Of a DNA stretch of 64,000 nucleotides, positions 26,895-58,500 are shown in pieces. Location: NCBI GenBank assembly GCA_012295275.1, contig CM022673.1, positions 25,697,261-25,761,260 on the forward strand. The letters run 5' to 3'. The notes beneath the pieces are model-generated. The model ran no database searches. It was not told the DNA's origin and saw nothing but the letters and a program-made list of their open reading frames with translations. How positions within the stretch are numbered: the stretch's first letter is position 1; each line of letters starts with the position of its first letter. The position numbers and the translations under genes are program-made. The DNA is from Chrysomallon squamiferum (lineage: Eukaryota > Mollusca > Gastropoda > Neomphalida > Peltospiridae).

Positions 26895-29800
26895 CGTGTT
26901 CTAGGTTAAATTGGAGTTACCAAACTTGAATTGACTTTTTGTTAAAGGCACAGCGCCACCTGGAATACTGAACCAACACAAAGCGCTCTAACGATTATAA
27001 ATGAAATAGTAATAATAAAAATGTTTTGGATTAAATCAGTTTTATTAACTGGATTATCTGTTAATCAAAAACAATTTTTAGCGAATGAACATTTCATTAT
27101 TATTTCATTATTATTCAGATTCCATAAAGCATAAAGTGATTATTAGTTCTAACACTGTAGGTTATATTTAGTATTATTTTGGCGTGTGTGTCTCTATAGT
27201 CTATGTGTGTTTACTAGTGTGCGTGCGCGCCTGCGTGTTCGTAAGTGTACACTTTTCCTACAGAATGATCCCATATATATATGAAACAAATCATATAAAA
27301 GAGAGAAACACAAACAAATCCATACACACAGTAACACAGAAAGTGTCCGTTTGTTTAAAATTTGAATATGTCGTTTTTTTGGTTATATATATATGTTAAA
27401 CAAATTATAAAGAGGACTGATCACACACACACACACACAGAGGGTCTATGTGGATTTTAAATTTGAATACAGTTTTCTGTAGAAACACACATAACTTCCC
27501 TTCTCAAATAAATAAATGAATTTTTCTAGTTTATTTTTGAATGGTGTAACAATTAAAATTAAAACTTTCGATTACGTCAGATGACCAACAAATGTACGTA
27601 CACTGATAACTTTGTTCTCGAGTTGGTATCGGACGGGGAGAGGACCCTCAGAAAATAGCCTACTGACAGCTTTATTATAAATACATTTCTGAGAATAAAT
27701 ATTTTTTTTATCATGTTCTGCAAACAATTCTACGCATCCTCGATTTCGAAAATTTAATTTCTATTAAATATAAGCATCTTCAATATTCTTTCGAAAAAAG
27801 TCACTTTACAAAGTCATTCTAGTATGTTTAGCAGGTGTGATTTTTTTTAACGACATATGCTTTCAGTAGATCATTTATTTAACTTTATAATCTGCCAAAT
27901 TTCACGGAAATCTAAACTTGCGAACATGGTTTGTTTCATTGCGAACGATGTTGCACGCAGTTCTTTGTAATGGTAATGGCTGTCACTATAATTTGTCTGA
28001 TCTCCAAGATAAATATACTTTACAAAACCAGTTTATTTCTTTACATTCTCTTTTATTTTGTTTTTATACAATAATGTCATTTATAAATATATATATTTTT
28101 TTATTTCAAAATACGTTCAAAAAAAAAAAAAAAAAAAAAAAAAGGTGGTTTTTTGTGGCGACTGGAACGGATTAATTGTATTTCATCAATTAATTTCAGT
28201 TGGGAAAATTGATTTGATATACGAGCAAATTTAGATACGAGCTCAGTCACGGAACGAATTAAACTAAGACAAGGAACCACTACTTGTAAGACACCGGAAA
28301 AAATCACCAGATTAAAACAGTTTCGAGATTACAGACCAAATAGCCATAAATAATCCAAATGTTGATGACAAACCAACGGCAGAATCTGAAAAAGAAAATA
28401 ACTTATAAAGAACTGGCTTTAACACAATAACTAATGAAACTGGTTTTAGTAAAAGATTAAATCTGTTTATGTAGTTCATGTTGAGAGTTCGTAAAAAACG
28501 TTTTTGTTTCTGTTAGTCGGACATCATAAAGTTAATGGCTAAAAATAAATATGGCAAAAAAATTAACTAGAATATACAGGAAAATTTAAAAATAAATGAG
28601 ACGCAAGAAATATTTAGCTCATCTGTTGAAGTCAAATAAGCTTGATTACTAATAAATGTTAATGTATTTAAATAATTAATTAATGTCTAATAAAAATTTA
28701 TTAAACAGCATCTCAACAAATTAAATATTGAAAATTCTGAGTGCCTTAAAAAAACAAAAAAAACAAAAAAAACAAAACCCCCCCAAAAACCAAATAAACA
28801 AAACAACAAAAAAAAAAAAAAAAAAAGAAGAAAAGAAAGAAATGCATTTTATTTATTTATTTATTTTAACTGATGCTTAAAACTGAAAATAGTAAAATTA
28901 GCCACAAAATTAGACTTGTTCTATAAATGGCAATACCAAATCCTTGAGCCACCAGCTGGAACGGGAAATATCCATTTAATGGTCATCATAAGGAAGACTG
29001 ATCTTGTGAATAATATTGTGATACCTTGTGGCTTACTGCTGGTTTAAGATTATTTAAATTATTTTTAAATTTGTGAATGTAAATTTTAAGCAAGACAAGA
29101 CAGTCTGTTGTGATTTATAAGTATTTTCTTAAAATTTCATTTGTTTTCTCATTGTTCAATTGTTCATCATAGGCTGCGAATGATTTGTCAGCCGAAACTT
29201 TCGAGAGAATTCATTCTGTCGATCTTCCACCATTTTAACTAATCGTAAATTTAATACATAATGAAAAGTGGTTAATATTATACGTGTAACTGAAAATGCC
29301 TAGACATATTGACGGTAAAGATTCATATATGTGCTGAATCTTTAAATTACATTATTAGAAAAGACTGAATAAAATCTCCTTAAAATAAGACGTAAACATA
29401 TATCCTCCGAAGGAAAAATATTAACATTCTTCTTTTAACGTCTATAAGAATATGAAAATATGATGACTGAAATTTGAGATCCTGGCTTGGAACAAAAGTT
29501 CATAGCGTTTTTATTAAAGTGAAACATAAAAAAAACAAAAATAATAAATAATAATAATATTTAGATATTTGTTTATAGATTTATTCAATCACCATTTTTC
29601 CATTTTGAATATGTAAATATATCATTCACATGTGATATACTAAAGCACGTACAAAAAAAAATCTATCAACTTCTGTTCCACTCTACTATTTCAGTAAACC
29701 GTATTGGATTCCCACCAAATCATTTCTTTTCCTTTAATTATTGTTATCTATCTCATTTGTTATTAATGATTAAAAAAAAAAAAATCTAATTCTCTAAAAA

Positions 29801-30632
29801 TGATTATGATAATAATAAAATAATATGCCTCTCATCATATACAGAAAATGAGAGGACTTATTTTATTTTTTTACAAATAAATAATTAAAACAATTTTTAT
29901 TCATTACAGCTAATTTTAATACATTTTTGAAAGATGTCATGCATTTTTTAATGTAATTTTAATACAAAAGAAAAGGTGGCATTGTTATTTGATTTTCTTT
30001 TACATTTAACAGTATAATAATCAATTTCCTCCTTTTTAAATACACAATAACGTCAAAACATAATAACGCGACATAATTATTTATTGCAGTGCTGTGCCAT
30101 AATTTTCTACCACAAATACAATTATATATATATATATATATATTCATCGTTTTATTATTTTTAAATATTCAGTAACATGGTTTGATCTCAAAATACAAAC
30201 AGCTTTGCTGGTTTGATCCGAGACCAATAAGCGAAAACAAAGGTTATCGTTTAACGAGACTAATATAACCGGAAATTATTAACTCGGAAGTGATCTGCAA
30301 CATTACAAAGTGCATAAGTAAAAACAGTGATACTGTTAATAGGTGTAAATATAAATTAATACACTTCATAAACATTAAATCTATTAAATGTCACACAAAT
30401 TGTAAAAATAGGTGTCATTGGAAATAATAATAATTAAATCAAAAAACTTTTATATTTGTTAAATTCACTGTAAAACTAATCCTTTTCCATGTAAAATATG
30501 GAAACTTTTGTATGTTGTGTGTTTTTATGGCCACCTGGAATACGTGTCCGCTCTGACAGTTTAATTAGACATTGTATATTTTGACTTCTATAATGAATGG
30601 CCATTTTAATAAAAATGTAAAACAAAAACAAA
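26895..30632. other. Divergent intergenic region between the hydrolase-like gene and GOLGA4
   Basis: No coding exon is recognised in about 3.7 kb. It should contain the promoters of both genes: the hydrolase-like one just above 26894 and the GOLGA4 one just below 30633. Contents are short CA tracts (27424-27441), an A-run followed by a recognisable dispersed repeat (28118-28285), an A/C-rich low-complexity patch (28749-28830) and (TA)n at 30124-30142. Confidence 0.5.
28143..28285. repeat. Dispersed non-coding repeat copy following an A-run
   Basis: The segment has locally raised G+C and contains CTGGAACGGATTAATTGTAT, GATACGAGCTC and CACGGAACGAATTAAACT. From memory, these resemble short interspersed repeats seen in many animal genomes that contain degenerate ATACGAG motifs and end close to CCACTGTA; here the end reads GGAACCACTACTTG. 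The family name is not assigned. Confidence 0.4.
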
Positions 30633-49519
<18,887 letters not shown>

Positions 49520-51544
49520 GATTCCTTCATTAATATAAAATTCTCAGTTGGGAAATCCTTCACAATTTCACTTCAGTCATCTTTCTCCTAAAACAGTGAA
49601 CTGCACACGAAAGCAGGCTAACATGTTAAACAAAAAACACTGATATTACTGTGATTAATTTATACGATGAAACTGAATGATATGATGTATATTTTATGTA
49701 AGTGATTTATTGAAAATTGTTTATTTTTTTAATACAAGATGTCAAGAACAATGGTAATGAGATATTAAATTCCCCCAAATAATTGTTTGAAAGCTAAGTT
49801 AAAAGAAAAATCATGGTCAACATGAAATTTATTAATGCCTTTTTAATAATAATAATCATTTGTTTTTGTTGTTGTTGCAATTTAGATACTACTGCAAAAT
49901 ATTTTAATCAGAACTATATTCAGCAACATGACATTTTCAAATTATATTTTTGCTGAAAATGTCCCATTACTTACACCTACAAATGATGTATTGCTTAAAT
50001 CCTGTTGAAGTATATTTACCAAATTGTTTTGTCTTAGTACATTTTTAAGCCTAGTTAAGTTTATTGTTTATGAATTCTGTGACATGTACTTCATGAAACT
50101 TGAAATATGTTTCTACATATGAGCAGATTTTACACGTGAAATAGTGCTAATATGTTATTACTGTAAGCCACAGAAATTAATTTATAAATCATAACCAGCC
50201 TTTAAGTACTTTTATTTAGATTTAAAAATAAAATCATGATAAGCAATGTTATTTAATAATGTGTCACGATTTGTGTTAATATGGTGAAACTGACTGAATA
50301 TTTTGTGTTATCAAATTATGTTTTTTTTTTTATTATAACCATCTGAAAACAAACCATGAAGCTCTATTTAAAAAGTTCACTTACAATTTGATGACATTTT
50401 TTAATTTTTTAAAAATATTTTTGCTTGTTGGTGCTTTATAATAAATAGAATATCAAAGAATCATTTATTGTGTATTAAATTAAAATAATCATAAATATCT
50501 AACCATGGCTATTTCAAACATTCCTTTATTATTTTATTACTTTTTTCTAATTATTTAATAATATGTAACATTTTTCTGGAAACTTATCCATTTCGATATT
50601 CAGAATGTGATTATACTCAATTTTAATATTCTCACAATTTCTTTCAAATCATTTTGATATGGTCTTTCAGATTCTTCTAAAATAAACCATACTTTGCAAT
50701 AAACTTGTTTGGATTTAACATATCTATTTATAATTAATAGTTGTTCACTAAAGAAATGAAAACCAACAAAGTTTCAGTGTGTATAAACTTTTATTATCAT
50801 TGTATAAAAAAAATAAAAAAACCCCTAAAAACATTGCTTTCTTTTCAGTCTGGAGGTAGATTTGATCTCTTCTTGTTGAAGGTTTCCCTTGATTAAAAGC
50901 TGAAATTATCATCAAAAAGTTAAATCTTTTATAAATAAAGCAGGCCTTAAATGTGTGTGAATGCTGTGAAGTAACCAAAAAGAAAGATACAAATGTTTAA
51001 AAAAAAAAAAAAAATCGTGATACTTCCATGACATTTTGGTCTGTATGAAATAAAGACCCATACCATTTTAAAAGAAAAACAATGGTATGGGTCTTTATTT
51101 TTTTTTTTTTTTTATTATCTATTATCTATTGCATAATGCATGACATGGAACTTTTACTGTAAAATCATCGTCAGACAAATGGGACCAGAATGTTATTAAA
51201 GTCTTGCCATGTTTTCACATTACAGTTAATCGAAATGAAACGTGTAATTATGTTAATTTTTAAAACCCACGATTCTTTGATTTGTTATACACTGCCTTCA
51301 AGTTGACAGGGCTGATCAGAATATTTTAAATCATAAACCACTGTTATCATGTATTTATTGAGAAATTTTTCTGTATGTTATAATTTATAGTTCACACAGA
51401 TGACATATCTATAGTAAACAAATGCATCCATCCTTTTATATAAAACAAATTGTGTTGTGTCTGTAATTCTCAAAATTATAAATTATGTTTCTTGTGCTCT
51501 GTATTTAATGTTTAATTGCTTATGCTCCAATTTGTTGATCAAGG

Positions 51545-51575
<31 letters not shown>

Positions 51576-53900
51576 CATTGCTGAAAATTTTGTCAATATA
51601 TTTTTCACTTACATTGAGCTTTCAAAAATAAACTGGTGGTGGATTTTGATCACTTTGTTTAAAATATGATTGGGAATTACCTGCTTCTGGTAAATCACCA
51701 TTTTACTTTTTGTTAGCTGTAGTATATATAATCTTGAGGCCTAAATTATTACTATTTTGAAATACTTCTGAGAAATAAAAATATCTTCACATACATTTCG
51801 TTGACTTTTGACAGTTTAACTGAAACAACTTACCTTCTTTTAAAGTTAAGATTTTATTTTTTCCAGTCTTTGTTGTTTGATTAGGTAATTAAATATTTGG
51901 TCAACAGCTTTCATATCACAGTGGCAGAATTTAATGTTTTCTGAAAAATAATCAACCGTAATAGAATCTTCGAAAATATTAGTATTTTTAGAGAGAGATA
52001 TAAAGAACATTTATGTATTAATTTTTTTAAATCACATCAGTTGTGAAAGAATATATCCAAAGTAACAAAACTTTTTCTTGAGATCACCCATCACAAATAG
52101 CGTAAAGCAATTATGAACTAAATATACCTATTTCATTACCAATGAAAAATTTCAATTACGCTGTCCAGGCCATTATTAACTTGCCTTAATCTTGTGAAAA
52201 AATAACCTTGTTTCGTTAGAATATACATATATTCAAGGCATTTAAAATGCATAATAAAATTTCTAATTTTATATAATAGAAAATCTGGGACCAGCTATTC
52301 AGTATCAGTACATGATGGATCCATTAAAGATGAAAATATTTCAATTGAGAATTCCCAAATGAGCGTGAAATTTGTAGATTTAAATTGTGCGCGTGCTCAC
52401 ACAGACATAATGCACTATTTTTACTTACTTTAAAGTGTTTTGGTGCAGATAATCATTCAGTTTGTTAACAGCAGAAAGATTTCAAATGTGAGACTTAATT
52501 GGTCCTTCAGTTGAATATTCCCAATGGTAATGTCTATTTAAATCTGTGCATTTTTACTGGAATCTGGTTAATGACAAATGAAATGTAAGCATCATATTCT
52601 TGCCTTTTAGTGCATGGTTATCTGGCTTTGACTAATAGGAATCGGTTAGTTTAATTTAGTCAGTCTTTAATAAGTCTTTTCATTATAAACTTTAGCTAAT
52701 CATTAGCTGAAGCTAAATGAACATCTTTGCTTGTACACAATCCTGACAAGCAATTTGGAAATAAAAGTTTATTGTGACAAATTCACAGCCAACACAAATA
52801 TCAAGATATATGCTACTGAATAAAAGGGATATTATTATTTTGTTCGATTAAGGAAGAAAATTGTACAGTATGATCTAGATTTCAATAAATATTCGACAAT
52901 AACTGTATACACACTTTTGTCAAACAGGATATGTATTCTGTTTGATGATGATTGTGTGTGTTCAGAAATAAGACTATATCATATTTCAGCTCAGAAATAA
53001 AATATCTAGTCTAATTTAACTGGGCTTTTCACATATCAGGAATTTACAGAAATTTTGTCTTTTCTTGCCATCTGACTTTTTTCATATCTTATCATCCTGT
53101 GATCTTGACTAATAGGAAAATATAACCAAAAATCCAGCAAGTCTAAAAGTTATTTTATTTTATTTTATTTTTGAATTGTTTAACATTTTAACACATAAAT
53201 ATTTTTTATATTAATGTTTTCTTGAATAAAATAAAGTAAATAATAAATTAATTTGGTATAGCTCTAATGGTTGTTACCTGAAATGTTGTTTATGCAAACA
53301 AAATTTGATTTCTAATTGATATATATACATAATTACAAAAACAGCATGGTTCATATTTGGTAAAATATATCATGTTCATTAATTTAATGTTCCATACCAA
53401 ATATAAAACTGATTGTTTTATTCTGTGACTTCGCAAGTCTGCAGTAACTTCCACTACAGTCAGTAAAATGTTGATTACATAAAAACTACCTAGGACAATA
53501 TTTATGACTTATTTTTCTTCTCATACATTAAAGTGATCACAACATACAATTTAAGAAAGTAAATATTCAGTGTGTACTTTAAAATTAAATTAATTTTATA
53601 TTTGTAATATCAAAGAAAAACCCAAAGCCTGTTAAAACACTTCAAAAGAAATGCTGGATGTGAACACAATAGTGAAGTGATTATTAACTCCATCAAATGT
53701 TATCTGTAGTAAGAGAGTTTTCTGCCTGAATATACAAAGAACTGATTTTGTTTAATTTACATAAATTCTATTAGTAGATTATGTTAAGAATATAGGATAT
53801 ACAGATATTTCTTCTGTTATCAACAAATCATTTTGTGGATATATATACCATCTTCTTTTTTTTTTTTTTTTTTAAAAACCTTTGGAATATATTGTCAGTT
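49520..53900. other. Convergent 3' region of GOLGA4 and RBM45
   Basis: No coding exon is recognised in 4.4 kb. GOLGA4 polyadenylation signals on the plus strand could be the AATAAA motifs near 50681 and 50698. The region also contains a perfect 20-base inverted repeat (51048-51100), A/T homopolymers (51000-51014, 51549-51574, 53857-53873) and otherwise plain A/T-rich sequence. Confidence 0.5.
51048..51100. repeat. Perfect 20-bp inverted repeat carrying AATAAA on both strands
   Basis: Left arm 51048-51067 and right arm 51081-51100 are exact reverse complements, with a 13-base loop. The arms contain AATAAAGACCCATACC and its complement, so each strand presents AATAAA. An A-run lies to the left and a T-run to the right, extending the possible pairing. 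Confidence 0.85.
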
Positions 53901-54192
53901 ATGGCAAACACACAACAATTTACATTAAAAACACGACACAAGAAATAAAAGAAAGAAAAACAGTGTCCACAAAGGTCAGGTAAAAGAAAAATCTTAACAC
54001 ACTATTCCTTCAACTTGCAGTGAGGTCAGTCATAATGTTCAAGATGACACAGTTTTTGTCTTGTCACAGAACGTCTTTAAACAACAGCTGTAGATTAAAT
54101 GTCATTTGCCTGTGTTCACGTCATAATTATCTGCTTATTCGGATGTCCTGTCTCGCAATACTTAGTCTCTGTCCTCTTCGGTTGGCTGTCAG
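53880..54192 (-). other. RBM45: Probable 3'UTR exon of RBM45
   Basis: The last coding exon of RBM45 runs past its stop to a donor (GACAG then GTTAG) at 55023. On the minus strand a good acceptor (TTTTTACCAG) at 54193-54194 opens a non-coding, more G+C-rich stretch. This suggests an intron of 831 bases in the 3'UTR. The distal end (set here at 53880) is not determined. Confidence 0.45.
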
Positions 54193-55036
54193 CTGGTAAA
54201 AAGAACATAGCAGAAACACATCAAATTGCAAAGAGGGCTTTTGTCAACTACAGTCATGTATTTGAGAACTAACAAACTGATAGTGTCATTCTATGGCTTT
54301 TGTTTTAAATACAGTAATGAAGTCCTCTAGCTTGCAGTTAAGATTTATGTGGCCAAATCACAGAATCTTATTGGTTATTAAATTGAAATTTGTGGGTGGG
54401 GGAAATAACCTGGATTTCCACATTCAGTTTTGAATACTTCCTGAGAGACCATTTAGAAAAATTCTTATTCTAAAACATTTGTTAAATTCTTTTAAAGTAA
54501 TAATATAAATGAATACAAAATAACATTTTGTAAATATGTGAGAAAGAAAAGATAAAAAGACAGTAAAATCACTATATATATATATGCTGACTTAAATGTT
54601 AATGTTAATTTTGAAAGAATTTCTAGAAATAAGATTTATCTTTCTTTTTAAAAAGTAAAAAATAAAAATTAGCAATGTTAAGAGGAGATGATGGAACTTC
54701 ATTTTCTGAAGTTGAAGATAATCATTTTGTAAAACTGTTTTCACAAAAATCCTTAGACATATGGCTAGATTTTAAAACCCATTTTCTTTCAATAACCAGC
54801 ACAAAAATTATAACAACAACAAAACTGCTGATTTATAATATAACACGTCACAATAATTGAGTATGTAATTAAAAATGTAAACCATAACATTTATACCAGC
54901 AATTCAAGCCAAAGCAGCATATCTTAAATTATTTTACCTTTTCTTACTTTCAGATATCACAAAGTAAAACAAGAATTTAACAGCAAACAGGACATTTTGA
55001 ATTATTTAGTAACAAAAACTAACCTGTCTGATCATT

Positions 55037-55515
55037 TTAGTATCTGGCTTTCTTTGGAGGTCCCTCCCCTCCTCCGTTTTTTGGTGGCTCAGCTTCCAGA
55101 ACTTTAATCCTCTGACCCATCAGGTTCTGTCCGTGCAGGGTCTGTATTGCCTTCATGGCAGATTCCTTTGTTGCATACTTGGCATAACCATAGTTTCTTC
55201 CTAGAAACCCACCCCAAAAAACACAACAAATAAAATAATATAATATAATATAATATAATATACATGAATATATATATATATATATATATAAATAAAATAG
55301 TAATAAAGTGACAAATTATTAAAAAAAAAATAATAATAAAGAAAAGAAGAAAAAAAAAATGAGTAAACTGATTTCTGTTTATTGATCAAACCTTAAATTT
55401 TCAAAGTCTTTGATTGAAATTTCACTTTCTTTATTTCTGTATATTTTAACAAGTTTTTTAAAAATAAATGTGCTTTAATTATTATTAAAGTATCCCAATG
55501 CCTGTCTTTGTATGG

Positions 55516-55561
<46 letters not shown>

Positions 55562-58500
55562 AAACTGTACAATGTAATTAACAGAACAAACATTTGCACA
55601 CAAAAAAAAAAGCTATCTGATAGCTACTTGACTGTTAGCTTGCAAACTCAACACACTGAACGTACACACCTGATAACAAGTACACATCTATGAGGTTTCC
55701 AAACCGACAGAAAGCGTCTCTGAGAACTTTCTCTGGGACTGATGATGGTTGGCAGACGATGAAGAGTCGCTCGGATGCCTCTGTGTCCTCAGGTTTGAGT
55801 GGGTGTGGCAGGGGGAGTGGAATGTTGCAGTAGGGGACTCTTTCCATGCCTCGTTCAGCGTTCATCACGCTGCTTGGATTAATACCCGCTTTCTCAAGTA
55901 ACATTGCAGCCTGCAAGAAGAAATTAAAAAAAAAAAAAAGTTTGAAGATGAGAAAATTATAAAATTACAAAGAAGAAACATCAGTTAACTGAAGATGTTC
56001 TGAAGGTGAACTATAAATTTTTTTGTTTAAATTATAAAAATTATATAAATCAGAAAACGAAACAATATTTAAAAAACATCTCATACCTTCTGTCTAACAT
56101 CTGGCTGTCTTGTATCTCTTGGCCTGAAACAAGCAAAACTTGTTTATTTTATATTTGCCTTAAAGGACTAAAAATAAAATGCACAACAAAAACAAAGCTA
56201 AGTAATCTTTTTACTTTCAATATGTCTTTTGGCACCAAATCATTACTTTCAGCAAAAAAAAAAAAAAAATAAAAAAAAAAAAAATATTTTCTGTATATTT
56301 CTTTGTATGGGAAAATGTCTTCTGTTTGTTGTTATATTCTATTGATAACACAATTTATTTACCATTACCATTAAAACAATATCTTTAAAGAATAAAAAAT
56401 ATGGGTTGTCAGAATATGGGTTGTCTAAGATGCATTTAAAAACAAATTCGTAAGCTATTTTTCACCTGTCGTAACCCATGTTAGCAGACATTTGTAGGTT
56501 AGAGGGCTGAGTGCCGTCTGCAAACTGAACAATGAGTCGACTGCCAATGGGATACTCAAACCCGTCCAACTTGTCCCTGGCATAGGCAGCACACTGAGGA
56601 GTTGTGTAACGAGCGTACGCAATACCTGATCAACAGAAACATTTACAATTTACTATGTGTATAACTACAGACTGCAATGTGACAGTAATTTATCTTTTAT
56701 TTTTAACCCATCTAACTTGTCCCTGGTGTAGTACACTGTTTAATGAGCATAGGCAATACCTGTCACAGATCAACAGAAACATTTACAATTTACTACATGT
56801 ATAACTACAGACTGCAATGTGACAGTAATTTATCTTTTATTTTTAACCCATCTAACTTGTCCCTGGTGTTAGTAATGAGGCAGATCACTGATTTACAATT
56901 ATTACATGTATAACTACAGACTGCAAATGTAATTTATCTTTTATTTTTAACCCATCTAACTTGTCATGAATTATTGTTTAATGAATCTGTATAAAACTAT
57001 ATGAATTGCAATCTGTATAAAACTATAGATTGCAATGTGACAGTTCAATCAATTAATAATATAAACCAAGGACATTAACTTACCTTTTATTTTTAACTAC
57101 AGAACAGAAACAAGCAAATAAATGCAAATATTTTATTATATTATTTCAATTAAAGAGCTGGCACAAAAAATAAAAGTGGCAAGTCTTTAAAATTACACAT
57201 ATATATACAGAATGAGTAAATTTTCATAATACTACTTACAATGACAAAATCTGCACTAACATTAGGACATAAAAATAAATTTAAAAAAATTATGATGAAG
57301 TAAATTAAACCTGTTGTTTCATTGAGGTCACAATACTCCATTCCAGGAACAAGGTTAAAAAGATTTGACAAGTACTTCTGGGACAAACCGATGGCTGCAA
57401 CAATCTGCAGCCGTAGAGAGTTGTTGTGGGGTAGTCATCTATCATGTCAAGAGGCCCCAGTCCTCCCACAGGACCACCCGCAGGCAACGCCCGAGCCACT
57501 GAAAAAAAAAAAAAAAAAAATAAATAAAATAAATTAATAAAAAAAAAAAAAAAAAAAAAAAATGCATCACCAACTTTTTGTTGTATTTTTTTTTTAAATA
57601 TTCATTACCACTTTTCTGTCAACAATGCAAAATTCAAGTTTGTATTACAAGAAAGAAAACAAAAATGTAATGCAAAAACAAATCAGCAAAGAAAGAAGGA
57701 AAAAAAAAAAAAAAGAAGCTAAATACTGTGGCAAGTTCTATTTACATGTGAATCATAATTTGTATAAATTTCTGAAAACAGAAACTGTCTGATATATGTA
57801 ACAACATATACCTGGGTTATATCCCAACACATCCTTGTCAAGAAGACTGTAATAAATAATTATTAAGAGATGCGGTTTAACAAATATTTTCTCTTTAATT
57901 TTTTTAATAAGCTCAAAACATTTTACCATACCTTGTTGTCAGGATTTCTTTCGTATTACAACAGTACTCTGACAAACACTTACTGGCTTGATGTGGAACT
58001 CCGAAAAAATCCTGAACAGGACTGGCATTCAAAAATCCACCTCCTGAAAAATCATCATCAAATCCTCTCTTGTAACCTTTAACAAAAAATTTAAAAATTA
58101 AAAGATTTAAATAAAAGTTGGAAAAATAGTTTTCCTTATTGGTGAAGGTTTTAATGCGTGCCTGCTGAAAAATAATGAGTGTTGAACACAAGTAAAAAAA
58201 TATAAATAGTGTAAGATTAGAATTCTGGCAAAAACCAGTAAGAAATGACGTATAGCTGTGAAATTTATTGAAAACACCTTCTAAGATTAAAAATGCTTAG
58301 TCCTTCAGTTAATTAATCTGACCAATCTTTATACTTAAAGTTTTGTTGTGATTTTTTTTTTTCAAATATTTAAAATTAAACTTTATGTACTCTATGTAAC
58401 AATGCATGAATTACCTCTGTCATCTCTGTCAAACCATGTGCCCAAAATCATCTTCTCTTCTTTCTTTACCCCTCTGTGGTTCAGCAAACTTAGGTTTGTA

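Noticed and set aside
27918-28175. 85-residue open frame starting MRTWFV
   Set aside because: It ends in a poly-Lys tract from an A-run, has no family resemblance and no splice context.
57429-57480. A short intron ending CTGCAG inside RBM45 exon 8
   Set aside because: It would delete the conserved Arg-Leu of RLQIVA and the Gly/Pro linker. One missing C in a C-run explains both halves.
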